Source: Platynereis dumerilii
Lineage: Eukaryota > Annelida > Polychaeta > Phyllodocida > Nereididae
Assembly: GCA_026936325.1 (NCBI GenBank)
Contig: JAPTHN010000025.1
Location: forward strand, 5,030,001-5,094,000
Length of the DNA: 64,000 nt
Direction of reading: 5' to 3'
The stretch's first letter is position 1; each line of letters begins with the position of its first letter. Of this stretch, positions 1 to 10,990 are shown piece after piece. The notes under the pieces were generated by a model, which saw only the letters and a list, made by a program, of their open reading frames with translations, was not told the DNA's origin and did no database searches. The position numbers were made by a program, and so were the translations under genes.

Positions 1-17
1 TCTATCTATCTATCTAT
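1..17. repeat. (TCTA)n microsatellite, cut by the window edge
   Basis: About four TCTA units run up to the left edge, so the array continues outside the window. Confidence 0.9.
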
Positions 18-185
18 GCCGTTGATGTTTATGAGGCCAGGATGAGGATAGAACAATAACTAGGCAACTCTATGATGATTGAATTGAAACTGCTTTCCAA
101 CATTGCCTTTTATGAATTAGGCCTACATTGGCCCAGTTGACAAAGCCAGAGCTGGAATCAAACCTGGGACCCAGAAATTCAAATT
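18..185 (-). mobile_element. SINE-like repeat copy, degraded
   Basis: The stretch shares landmarks with other copies of the main SINE-like family: a GATGATTGAATTGAAACTG segment, a CCAACAT block, and AGAGCTGGAATCAAACCTGG near its right end. The last block, read on the minus strand, resembles a tRNA-type B box (GGTTTGATTCC), which suggests the RNA polymerase III head lies at the high-coordinate end. It is diverged and the boundaries are approximate. Confidence 0.5.
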
Positions 186-646
186 GAAATCTAGTAATAG
201 TATTTTCTATAAATACATATTTACGATTACAGTAGACTTAAAATAAATACCATTTCCATGCCTTTTATGTTAAAATCCAGCAAGAACCTTATATTTCAGT
301 CCATTTTACCAATCATGTTTGTCACACAGTTCCAGACGTGGCTGGATTTTAAATGTCACAGGGCCTGGTTGGCTGATAAAATATTTAAGCTTAACAGATT
401 GGTCAGTCTATTGTCCTCTGGTGGCTAAGTCTATGATCCATTGTTTCTTTTGAATGTAAGGCATTGCTTTCCAGGTGTTCAAAGTAAGAGGAAGTTTAAA
501 GGAAGTTTATATTGCAAGATCCAGTCTCTTAGCAGGTTTGGTGAGAATAGGATAGTGATAAACAAGCTTGTTGTTGCTTGTCAATATGATTAGAGGCCCA
601 TGTTTACAAAATGTAGATTTTAAAAACATTGCACAATAAAAATCAT
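186..646. other. Unannotated AT-rich stretch
   Basis: I see no coding signal, RNA gene or clear repeat here. Confidence 0.5.
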
Positions 647-681
647 TCAATCAAATTGAATCAATCAATCAGGCAGTCAGG

Positions 682-723
<42 letters not shown>

Positions 724-933
724 GTCAATCAATCAATCAATCAATCAGTCAGGCAATCAGTCAGTGAGTCAGACAATCAGTCAGTGAGTCAGTCAGTGAG
801 TTAGTCAGTCAGTCAGTCTGTCAGACAGGCAATCAGTCAGTCAGTCAGTCAGTCAGGCATCAGGCAGTCAGTAAGTTAATCAGTCAGTGAGTCAGGCAGT
901 CAATCAGTCAGTTAGCCAGTCAGTCAATCAACC
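647..933. repeat. Imperfect (TCAA)n/(TCAG)n microsatellite
   Basis: About 290 bp alternates between TCAA and TCAG tetramers, with GTGAG and AGGCA interruptions. It is followed within about 10 bp by a (TATC)n array. The same order of microsatellites recurs at 34.2-34.5 kb and, inverted, at 42.7-42.9 kb. Confidence 0.9.
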
Positions 934-943
934 TCACAAACAC

Positions 944-1025
<82 letters not shown>
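944..1025. repeat. (TATC)n microsatellite
   Basis: An essentially pure run of about 20 TATC units. Confidence 0.95.
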
Positions 1026-1785
1026 GTGGATAACGGTGTCATTACATTGCATGTTTTAGTGATGGGTGGTATGCATGCTTCCGTGCACGATCAGCTTGAT
1101 CATTTAATAATGGCATAATTATCAATTGCCATTTTGGTAGCTAGCGGATCAATTTTGATCGTTTTGTGATCACCTGATCATTTGGGGAGCAGGGGAAGTG
1201 GTAATTATGGACAAATTAATCGTAATTAAGTGCAGGGGTGAAAGTTTGTTGTATGCAACATGTTAAAGGGGTAAATTGAGAAGTGTCGTCTGCTGCGAAC
1301 GTTCTATCAATTGGCACGTGCCCAAAACGTGCCTTCCAAATATGGTCACATGTCAAAACAATGAGATGAGCCCTCTAGCGGTGACTAAGTCAACTACAAT
1401 TGCACCCCACCATAACAGTCATGGTCCAGTGACTGTAACCATTAACCATGAAAACCAAAGGACCATGAAAAGCCCACCTGACCAGGTAGTGAAAGAGGGG
1501 GAGGGGGGGGGGGTTGCTAAAAACAGAATATGGAATGGGGGTTATAGGAATGAAAGGAGGGGACAAAAAAGGGTTATTTTTACAGAATGGAGGTGCTGAC
1601 ACTAACTGACACTACAGAAGCAGCTGGAAATTATGAAAAGTCTTTTTTGTGTTAAGTTTTTTGGCCATGTTTAACAGTGAATTGTGGTTGGGGGAGGAGA
1701 CTTGGAAACTGCATGCAAAACCAATCATGACAGATTATCTGGAAGGTAGCCACATTATGACATCTCATAGATACATTGGATAGCT
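1026..1785. other. Unannotated stretch with a G11 tract
   Basis: No gene is supported. It contains a run of eleven G near 1503-1513 and the motif GCACGTGCCCAAAACGTG at about 1314-1331, which recurs at about 34846-34862. A short open frame on the + strand is low-complexity and unconvincing. Confidence 0.5.
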
Positions 1786-1985
1786 TAATGGGGCTATACA
1801 TCCTGTATTTATCCCTTTACAGTAGTAGGATTATCAGGACAGTTTGAGTACACAGCAATGAGGGAAAGTATGATTCAATCTAATTAAAGCCATTATAATT
1901 ACAGTTAACTCAATGACCATAAGCCACTGGTTGTACCCAAGCCAAGCTACCCCAACCCCACCCACTCTCAATCAAATTCATGCCA
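1786..1985 (-). mobile_element. SINE-like repeat copy
   Basis: It contains family landmarks GGGGCTATACATCCTGTATT, AGGACAG and ACACAGCAATGAGG. These are followed by a block ending AACTCAATGACCATAAGCCACTG that also occurs at 3529-3570, so the two copies are the same subfamily. Orientation is inferred from the tRNA-like B box of better copies. Confidence 0.6.
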
Positions 1986-2455
1986 GTAGGCGTTCCTTCA
2001 GACAGCTATTAACTAATCTATCCTTCCTGCAATACTGATGTTTTCACAATCGCCCATCCGCTATCGAATCCCCTTGAGGGCTGCACCATTGATGCCATCA
2101 GCCATGAATTTAGCAATGTGGTGATCTGCCTCAATAGACTCTTGCCCATTAGTGAATTAAAATGTATCATTAAAACCTCAACGAGTTTGACTGTATTTAA
2201 TTCCGCTCAACCAAGCGTCATCTAATTTAGGATGACCAATAATCACTTTCGTTTCGTTTTACCACCCAGAGAATCTTTGCTGAAGTGCATGGGTTTTACC
2301 GGAGCCCTGTCAGATCCAAGCTTGATGTGATTAGATTAAAGCAAAATCGAACTAAATCAAAATTAAAATTGCATCAGATTTTTTGTGATTTTTTAATTTC
2401 AGAAATTTTGTCACTTTTCTAGTCATCAGTTATTGTGACTGCCTGTCTTTTAACA
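1986..2455. other. Complex, non-repetitive stretch; possible non-coding regulatory DNA
   Basis: This stretch has balanced composition, many ATTA/TAAT motifs and no microsatellites, unlike its surroundings. It has no long reading frame. It could be a conserved non-coding element, but only cross-species alignment would show that. Confidence 0.3.
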
Positions 2456-2622
2456 AATTAATTGTCAACTGATAGCTCAGCTTGTACCTTATGGGTGTAC
2501 CTGTGCTGAAGCAATTTTAAAATTGACCAAACCCAGAGGAGTGTGTTGATTGACCTGTTGACTTAATGTATTTTTAGTCCTCTGATCTGCTGATGGCCAG
2601 TTCATCAGCCAGTTAGTAAACT
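2456..2622 (+). repeat. Dispersed repeat, inverted copy of 42926-43074
   Basis: The segment from TTAATTGTCAACTGATAG through CTTGTACCTTATGGGTGTAC to ATGGCCAGTTCATCAG matches the reverse complement of 42926-43074 with scattered differences. Both copies run into CAGT- or GACT-type tetranucleotide repeats at the same end. It is not obviously tRNA-derived and its family is unknown to me. Confidence 0.75.
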
Positions 2623-3222
2623 TTCAGTCAGTCAGTCAAAGTCATCTAAGAACTTTTAGTTGCTTTAAAATTGGCACATTTCTTCACAATCTTATCTTAT
2701 CTTATCTCAAAGAGATGTCTCATATCCGTGTCCGCTGGACTCTTGACCTGATCAGCATAATCTAGTGCATAAATACAGGACGTAAAAAATCTGCAATTTA
2801 TAATATGACAAAACTGTTCCTTTTCATGACTACAACTGTATAACCATGTGTGGTGTATATGTTGCTATTATAAGCAATGTAGCAACTTAGCAGTTATCAA
2901 ATATTTATAAGATCCTTTTGCACTATGATCTATTCTGTTTTTTGAAGAAATATTTCTGGCTGAGACGGAACTTAACTTAGGGGATGATTGATTATGTAAG
3001 CAAGAAACTACTTAAGGGAATATTCCTACTTTAGGATGTTTTTGCAAGTTTCTTAAAAGTTTTCAAGATGTTTTTCTTGGAAAATTGTCTTGCAAGCATT
3101 TAAGATAAGTATTTAGGCCCTTATATCGTTAAAAAAACGGCCCTTCAATCTTATATCATTGTAGGTATTTTAAAGACAATTTCATGTGAAGTGCATGGAT
3201 ATTATACAGACAGCTAGGCCCA
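2623..3222. other. Unannotated AT-rich stretch
   Basis: No gene or clear repeat is visible apart from a short TCTTA run near 2690. Confidence 0.5.
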
Positions 3223-3231
3223 GATAGATAA

Positions 3232-3272
<41 letters not shown>

Positions 3273-3297
3273 CAGATAGACAGATAGATAGATAGAT
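3223..3297. repeat. (GATA)n microsatellite
   Basis: About 18 GATA units with a few GACA variants. The SINE-like copy at 3317 begins about 20 bp to the right, consistent with the array arising from that element's 3' tail. Confidence 0.95.
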
Positions 3298-3316
3298 CAT
3301 ATACAATGATATCAAT

Positions 3317-3450
3317 GGATAGATGATTGGGGCTTTATGTCCTGTATTTATTTATGCATTTAGTAGGCTTACTATGCTAATTAGGACAGGAGTAGGACAC
3401 AGCAATGAGACAAAGGATGATTGAAACTGCCATCCAACATGAGCAACATG
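3317..3450 (-). mobile_element. SINE-like repeat copy, good match
   Basis: It shows the family landmarks ATGATTGGGGCTTTATGTCC, CTAATTAGGACAGG, GGACACAGCAATGAG, AGGATGATTGAAACTGCC and CCAACAT in the usual order. A GATA array sits at the low-coordinate (element 3') side. Confidence 0.75.
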
Positions 3451-3625
3451 AACATTTATGCTTTTAGTAGGATTATTAGGACAGATTTAGGACACAGCAA
3501 TGAGGAAAATATTATTCAATCTTATTAAAGTCATTATAATTACAGTCAACTCAATGACCATAAGCCACTGTTTTTTTTAATGTTCAGTTTCAGTGAACTG
3601 ACGAATCGAATCTGGTACCCATCCA
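3451..3625 (-). mobile_element. SINE-like repeat copy, partial
   Basis: A second partial copy abuts the preceding one. It starts inside the family at CTTTTAGTAGGATTATTAGG and ends in the same AACTCAATGACCATAAGCC block as the copy at 1786-1985. Confidence 0.65.
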
Positions 3626-4685
3626 TTTGGACCAGAGCCTTCATTATATAGATCATTCATTATAACTCCTCCTACAGTTAATTATGCTTTGTAATTTTTC
3701 CTTAGAAATATACATGAGTGCTCAGTGCTGTCACACAGCCAAGACTTCAAAGGTTTCCAATTTTATGTTGACAAATGATTACAGTTACAGTTACAATAAA
3801 TATGCATATTTTACCATAAAGTCACTAAGAATTATTGAATTGCAGAGGCAGTAGAGAGAGGGGGGGATCTATCATTTTATTGTCAAATTAATTATTAAAT
3901 AGGCAATCGATGAATTCTGCTATAATTGAGTTTGTTGGCACAGGCGTATTGTTAATTTGTTGGCGTATAATAAAAATATCAATTTTTGTCAATATAACAG
4001 GTACCGGAGAAAGCTAATAATGAGAAGAATATTGATAATGGCAAAAAAGACAAAAAAGAGTGCCAAATACAGATTTTGATAGTTGATAAATTCTGTACAT
4101 CTAAATATTCATTTGATTTCGTGATATATTATTATCAAATTTTACGATTGTATATCTCAAAACTGAATATATACCAATACATATTTTAAAGCAAAAGAAA
4201 GAATATATAGGCCCACCACAATTTCTGTTTAAGAATTAAAAGACTTCAATAATTGATCCAGAAGTGAATAAAACTACACAAAATGACTTTAAAAAGTATT
4301 ATTCCTAAATTGAATTAACGATTCAATGAACAAATATCTCAGCTATTGTATTGTATTGATGTTTTTTTTAACACAGCAATATGCTTTATTTGCTTTGATA
4401 TAATTCAAGCCTATTAACAGTAAAGGTATCTATATTGAAAAGGTCACCTCAGCATATTTAGCAGAGAAATATTAAATGGGATCACTTTACTATTAATATG
4501 AACAAATCACTTATTTAATGTCAGCATTTACTGATAGGTCAACTAATGTCAATTTGTGATTATAAATTTCTGTTTAGAGCAAAATCTATCACTTTCAGAC
4601 AAGCTTCTGGATGTATACATATAGCAGCATAATACTGATCAAAATCTATGTGAATATGTTTTAGGGGAGGATAAAATAATTATCT
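3626..4685. other. Unannotated very AT-rich stretch
   Basis: About 1 kb of strongly AT-rich DNA with a short GAGAGGGGGG run near 3855. No coding or repeat structure is supported. Confidence 0.5.
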
Positions 4686-5345
4686 TAATTCAACAATTTG
4701 GATTATTTTTGATTTTGTGACTGTTACAATGAGGTAAGTTGGTGTTTTGATCTTGATTATATTGAGGATGGATGATTGGGGCTTTATGTCCTGTATTTTT
4801 TAACTTCGGCTTGCTAGCAAGGACAAGAGGAGGACACAGCAATGAAACGAAGTAGAGATTTGTCAGCATAAGGCTAGGATGTATTTGGATTCAACAATTT
4901 GGATTTTGTAACTATTAAAATGAGATAAATCAGGGTTTTGATCTCTAATTCTGGGATGGATGTGATCCGTTGATGATTGGGGCTTTATGTCCTGTATTTA
5001 TGAAATGTGGCTGGCTAATAAGGACAGGGGGAGGACACAACAATGAGGCAGAGTTGAAATACATTAGCATCCCACTTATGTGAATCTATATGGCTATTTA
5101 TATAGAACTATGCACATTTGAATTCAGTGATTTGGACAACTTTTGATTTTGTGTCAAAGATTAAAATGAGGTAGGGTTTACTTTATGATATTAATTTGAG
5201 GTAGGATGAGACACGTAAATGATTGGTGCTTTATGTCCTGTATTCATGAACTATGGCATGCTAACAAGGGCAGGCTAACAAGGACAGAAGGGGGGCACAA
5301 AAATGAGGTCATCTCTGAAGGATGATTGAACCACCGCCCAACATA
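4686..5345. repeat. Three tandem composite units, each containing a SINE-like copy
   Basis: A unit of about 200-240 bp occurs three times, starting near 4688, 4890 and 5120. Each has a TTCAACAATTTGGATT-type block, then a TTTTGATTTTGTG...ATGAGGTA block, then a SINE-like segment (GATTGGGGCTTTATGTCCTG ... AGGACAG ... ACACAGCAATGA). Because unique-looking sequence and SINE repeat together, the array most likely arose by tandem duplication of a locus already carrying the SINE, not by three insertions. The third unit is the most diverged. Confidence 0.7.
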
Positions 5346-6789
5346 GGTCTATGCTATTGTATTATATATTCGAAGACAGAAGTTGTGACAATTTTATGAT
5401 CAGTACAGGATAATATATGACCCATCATAATTACACTTTTAGACATGCTGTATGCTTATTTAACTTCATCATTGCTCAATGCTCAATTATTTATTCTGCC
5501 ATAAGTCTTTGTCACACCTAGGGTTTCAAAAACCCTGAAAATGATTAGTCTTAATAGTTTTCCAATAATATTACTATTAATTTTATTTGAGGGATATTGC
5601 TAATATCCGGTTGTTGATTAAGAATTCATAATTGCCTTAATTAGGTCACACTTAAATAGTTCTCCATGCTGGTGTTGTAGGGTATAGCAGTAATCTAGAG
5701 GCCAATCTGTTATCGTAGCTGAAAATGGCAAGCTGTGCAAGCTCAAAGGTGTACATTTTCAAACATCTCCTAATCATTTAAGGTCAGTTCACCAAATTTT
5801 ACAGTGTTCAGGCACAGGATTTGAGCCTGTGTCCCCTTCCTAGAATGCAAACTTGTGTGCATGTGTGTTATGCACTAACGATATACTAAGTCTTGTTTGT
5901 ACTAGAGAAGCATGGTAACACCAATGGGACCCACAATATAGACCTGTCCCAATGTGCTGGATAGGCACCTTAGGAGAGCCATTGCATCGGTTTGCGGCAT
6001 GGTAGGTATGGGGCAAAGTATGGCTCCCAGGCATACACCTTTTTAAAACAAAGAGAATTTTGGATTGACGGCAGAAGAGAAGAAGTCAAAATGCCTTAAT
6101 AAAATGTTCCCGGCCAAACTGGAATAGAGGTTTGATTGAATTTACAGCCAAAAAATGCCCCGATGTGATATCATCCTCTGAGTTTATAGAGTGTCCCGAA
6201 ATACCTGTCTATCCATTACTTCAGATCTGTGAAGACGATTCGCCATGCTTGCTAAGCCTATAGGCCGGATACAAATGACAAGATGAAACATTTCTCCAAA
6301 GAGATGACTATATTGTCATGAAAAGCGCAAACTGTTGAGTTGTTGAAAATTTTGTACTGCCGGTCAAATTTCCGTTATGATTTATAAATCTCCAGACAGT
6401 GGCAATCGACAAGCCCGAAATACATGATTTTTCCAGCGCCGATTACAAGCTGACATTAAAGTACAGGTTGTGAAAATGTCACCCTTTGAACTACAAATGT
6501 TACAGATTCCACCTCATACTGTTGATAGGGCTATCTAGCTGACACTTGTAAGCTAGATCTAGACTATATTAGGCTCGGGGATCCGTGTGACCTTTTCGGC
6601 AGAGGTTACAATAATATTCCGCGGATCACCTAAACAATAGCTTCTCCCTATAGGCCTGGTTCGCAACTTCACAAGCAAAAATGTCGCCGTGGTATTTTGA
6701 AAGGGGAAATTTTACAATTAATGTTGGATATTTCTAATGTCAGGTCTTCCCTGCACCACAAAACGCTTGTAATGTGTAAAGTTCACACA
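5346..6789. other. Unannotated stretch, increasingly complex toward the right
   Basis: No exon is recognised. From about 5.8 kb the DNA becomes less AT-rich and lacks microsatellites, as might be expected of a gene's 5' flank. Confidence 0.4.
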
Positions 6790-7100
6790 CTCGGAGTGTC
6801 CTCACAGTACGAGCTGTATCGCAGTTCGCAAAGAGAGATAACGCTTCAAATTCGGAGGTTACCCGGGAGGTAGCCCTTTCGAGACAGCTTTTCAGAGATG
6901 GATGTTGGGAGGATATATCTCTTTAAATTTGGAGCTGTCTACTTGGAGATAACTGGTTCAAACACTCTTGAGTGTCCTCACAGTACGAGCTGTATCGCAG
7001 TTCGCAAAGAGAGATAACGCTTCAAATTCTGAGTTACCTGGCCGTTTCGAGACAGCTTAGTGGAGATGACTGTTGGGAGGATATATCTCTTTAATTAGGA
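6790..7100. repeat. Two-copy tandem duplication, period about 170 bp
   Basis: The segment GTGTCCTCACAGTACGAGCT ... AGAGAGATAACGCTTCAAATT ... TTTCGAGACAGCTT ... GGGAGGATATATCTCTTTAA occurs at about 6796-6935 and again at about 6969-7095, with few differences in the first 60 bp and several later. It opens the GATA-motif array. Confidence 0.85.
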
Positions 7101-7830
7101 GACGGCAGCTTCCAACTTTTTGGATTATACTCTCTGGTGATAATAAATTACTGTTTGATGATGCTGTTTGGAGAAAACTTGTATATCTTCTCCTTCAACA
7201 TATGGAGCCAGTTGTTTGGTGATATCTGTTTTGAGACATATCTACGTTCAGAGACTGTTGGGGATAAGTCTTTGGAGATATCTTGAAAGCAGTTCTTGTT
7301 ATCTCCAGCTTAGTTTTTGGAGACAACTGTTTGCCTCTGGATATATTCGGCGGAGATGGCTTTTGGATTGATAAAGACTACTGTTATGAGATAACCGTTC
7401 AGAAAATGGAGATGTCTCCCTACTTTTGGAGATAGCTGCTGTTTAAAGAAGGTTTCCATAAAGGAAAATGACTGTTTTGAGATGGCTCTTTGTCTCTGGA
7501 GATAGCCATGTATGGAGACAAGAGGTTTTTCACCGGAGATAGCTGTGGACACACAGTTGTGGAGATAGCTGTTTTAGACATAATGGAGAAAACTAAATCA
7601 TCAGTCTACTGAAACTACAGAAAGGAATCTGAGGAGATTGTATTTCATAGCTGCTTGGAGATAACTGCGATATGTTAAGAGAAAGAGGAGGTTGTGTGTG
7701 GAGATCAGACTCAGGAGATACTCTTCGCCGCTTGAGATGGCTGTTTGGAGACGGTGGTTTCGAAATAGCTCTTTCGCGATAGCTGTTCAGAGATAACTTT
7801 TTGCCTTCGGAGATATTGTCTTTTAAAATT
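6830..7830. promoter_or_regulatory. Degenerate minisatellite rich in GATA-factor-like motifs
   Basis: About 20 GATA cores lie in 1 kb, about a dozen of them in WGATAR form (AGATAA or AGATAG), usually within GGAGATAGCTGTT or GGAGATAACTG. Examples are near 6836, 6946, 7014, 7389, 7430, 7500, 7535, 7562, 7658 and 7790. The spacing is irregular, so this is not the common GATA tetranucleotide microsatellite. Known GATA zinc-finger factors bind WGATAR; a role as an enhancer of the downstream nuclear receptor gene is inference from position only. It may simply be a decayed minisatellite. Confidence 0.45.
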
Positions 7831-8187
7831 GTGATGACATTTTGGGAAATAATAGTCATGGCTGGCCACAATTTTGCAGACTTATACATGGTTGCAATGA
7901 AGTTGACAGTATTTCTTGCAGAACAGCTCTATCCATGGAGACGAAATCTGAGACCAAGGTCTGTTAAAAAGTAAAAGAGTGTGAAATAAACTTCCAAAAC
8001 TTTCCTAAATGTCCGAAACGCAAGAAGTTGTTAAACAATTTAACACTGAACAATTTGTTGAAAACTAAATTGGATTCTCGGGAAAACATACTTTTCCATT
8101 ATGAATCTAGCGTTGGCAACTTTACCATCAAGATGTGCAGGGATGCTCAGCCCACACAAAATGGGCCCGGAGTCATTCCCACGGCTG

Positions 8188-8258
8188 TATAAACTGCGGA
8201 ACACTTGTCTGGTCGGATTAGCGGACTTCTATCAGAGAAAACACTACTTTCTGGTAAG
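8188..8258 (+). promoter_or_regulatory. Possible TATA box and short non-coding first exon of NR4A
   Basis: TATAAA at 8188-8193 is followed about 65 bp later by a consensus splice donor (AAG then GTGAGT, exon end 8258). A start site about 30 bp after the TATA box would give a 5' exon of about 40 nt without an ATG. Vertebrate NR4A genes have non-coding 5' exons, so this fits an upstream promoter for the gene whose first coding exon lies at 16.5 kb. Neither transcription nor splicing can be shown from sequence. Confidence 0.3.
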
Positions 8259-8640
8259 GTGAGTTGGGTTGAAACTGCGGATTTTGTCAAATGTCACATT
8301 TTGCTCGGAGGAGCTTCAACTTGCATGTTCTAGTGCTGTAGACATCTCGTATTAACACCCAAGGCTTATCTACAAAACGTAATTTTGGCCTGACATTATC
8401 CTTAAGGAATGTTGTGTCTTAAAAGGTGTTTTACATGACCTTAAGTTGTCCCAAGTCACCAAATATTTTCTTTAGCTCTGCATGCCTTAAAGCCTATAAT
8501 AATAACCTCATAATGGTTTTGGAGCCTCTCTTTCCATGCATTAAACGCTACTGTAATGTTGAGGGAGCCAGGCGTAAAAAAATTATTTCCTGCTTTTTAT
8601 GCACTGCCGAGATATAACTGGACTGATGGACAGATACAGT
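8259..8640. other. Unannotated stretch
   Basis: Nothing recognised. Confidence 0.5.
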
Positions 8641-8679
8641 ATAGATAGATAGATATTTTATATAGATATAGATAAATAG

Positions 8680-8733
<54 letters not shown>

Positions 8734-8735
8734 GG
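8641..8735. repeat. (GATA)n microsatellite
   Basis: An imperfect GATA array with TATAGATATAGATAAA interruptions. Confidence 0.95.
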
Positions 8736-10750
8736 ATGTATAATATAATATGGGGATATAGAAATAGGTAAATTAAGAGATAGAAAGATACGATAGATAA
8801 ACCATCATAGATAGGCAGACAGAAAGAGGGTGACAGAGGAAATGATTGCCAAGTAATAGTGTATTCCAAGGACAGCACTTCTGCCTTACTTTTCCATACT
8901 GTCTTGAACAGTGTGCCTGTGCTACAACAGAATACTTGTAAGACCTTTAGAATCCAGTGTCGCGTTAATAAAGTTCTGCATTGTCTATTTTATGGATTAG
9001 TTTAAGCAAAGTGTCCAACTTTAATGAAGTTAAAATAAAAACCACTAAGTAAAAACTTAAGACATTTTTCTTTCTTGAGAAATGTGATATTGTATTAAAG
9101 AAAAGTATAACTTCTTGAATTTTTCCAACAGTCCTAATCTTTAAGCTGCCTAATGATTGACAGTTAACTAAAGTGCAATTTTGCCCTTAGGAATGGATTT
9201 GCGAGTCGTCTCTAGAGCAGTAATAAATTTTGTCTTTGAAATGGTATTCTTACCAATGACATTAATAGCTTAAATTATCAATAACAGAAACATATTTTAC
9301 TGTCTGAAAGTATTTTCGCAGGCTATAGCGGAAGTCTTTAACGTCATGTTGTTGGCAGTTAGAAAATAGTAATTAAATACACCGACATACAAAGAAATTG
9401 ATTAAAAAAACGGTCTCTAACATTTCGAAACTGAAGTTACATATTTTATGAACGTAGAAATGTAATATTGTAGTTTAGTTTTAGTTGTTTTTTTTTTTCA
9501 TTGTTTCCAAGTTGAGTGGTGTATACTGGGAGGAACTTTCTAGCAGTGAAATTTTTCGTATCTTTAAAACTGGAGGAAATTTTATTGCTGTAAAGTTTTA
9601 ATATACATTTTCTATTATGGCCTACTCTTTAAAAAAGTATAACTTTTATTTATTAATATAGTTAAAAGCAATCTTTCAAATATTTCAAATAACTAAGATT
9701 TTATATCCTGCAAAAACTTGAGGAACCTTTCTTACAATAAAGTTTGAAGAAAATATATTTACTACTATATCGTTTTTCTAATAATACAATATTAATACAA
9801 TATATATTTTTAGGACTTATATAATTTATAAGCAATCTTTAAGATATTTCAAATTGATAGGTTCTTCTAACCTGTAAAAACCAAGATTAAATTAGAATTG
9901 GTTTCCCTGCGAAGTGTGGCATCTAAAGAGGATTGGTATTTTCAGAATTATAAAAAAAGAAAGAAAAAAACCTACACTGAACTTTAATTCGTTAAAAACA
10001 AACAGCCAATTTCCTGTTGTAAAAGATTATTCAGACCTTCATGGGCATGGTCAATATATTCAATATATCAACATTTACAAAAACAAAAGTTACTACTTTA
10101 TATATTGATCGAATTGAAATGGTTTTACACAGCACACGCATGTCTGTTAGTTGTTTGCGCACAAATGTTCGATTGTTCATTGGTTGTTTACAGACAGCCT
10201 CGATGTGGAAAAGACACAAAAATTGATATCTTTGAATGCTGAACAAGTAAATAAACAACAGCAAAAAACAACAACAAAAAATCAAAGTGAAAGAGGTTGT
10301 CCTAATAGAAGTGCTTGCTTGATTTTGGCTCACATAATATTTTTCAGTGCATAGTTTAATATACAAAAGTAATTTCAGGACTGGTTTTCCATATATACAT
10401 ACCAATAAAATAATAAAACTATAAATTAAATGACAGCAAAATATATCAAAAAGGAGATGTTGGTCATGAAAACGAAAGTATTTTTGGCAACCAAAAAAAA
10501 AATCTTTTGGGAAAGAAGATTTTTGACTGTACCGATTTCTAAGATCACCCTGGCCCTTGGGTCTTGGTGGTAACCTGTTCTTGCAACTTATTCCAGTTTT
10601 GGTGCCTTTTCTTTTTGTTTTTTTTAACCTAAAATTTAAATAAATCATCATTCTAAGCAGTTTATGAGATTTAAATAACATGGTTTCAGTTTCTTTTTCA
10701 AAACACAGGGTCTTTGGAGACAAGTAACTCATCGAAGACTATTTTTACCG
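8736..10750. other. Unannotated AT-rich stretch
   Basis: No gene is supported. The minus strand is open for 233 codons at 10031-10732, but the translation has homopolymer-driven Lys and Phe/Cys runs and no recognisable domain. Confidence 0.5.
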
Positions 10751-10990
10751 TATTGAGATGGATGGATGATTTGGGCTATAAGTTTGTATTTATACATTTG
10801 ATACACTGTGCCAGATTAATTAGAATAGTAGGATGAGACACAAATGAGGCAAAGGATGATTGAAACAGCTGTCTATAACATAGGTCCAAATAGCAGACAG
10901 AGCTGGAATAAGAGCTGCCCCAGCTATTGGAAACCCAGAGCGCTAGATAAGGACCAAAGGTGGGCGGTCTGTAGAAGTATAATCTGAACA
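10751..10990 (-). mobile_element. SINE-like repeat copy
   Basis: Starts with a GATG-type tail (GATGGATGGATGAT), then GGGCTATAAGTTTGTATTTA, TTAATTAGAATAGTAGGA, CACAAATGAGGCAAAGGATG, ATTGAAACAGC and a diverged tRNA-like right end near AGAGCTGGAATAAGAGCTG. Same orientation as the other copies. Confidence 0.65.

Noticed and set aside
660-930. CRISPR-like or satellite array
   Set aside because: Tetranucleotide microsatellite without spacers; eukaryotic context.
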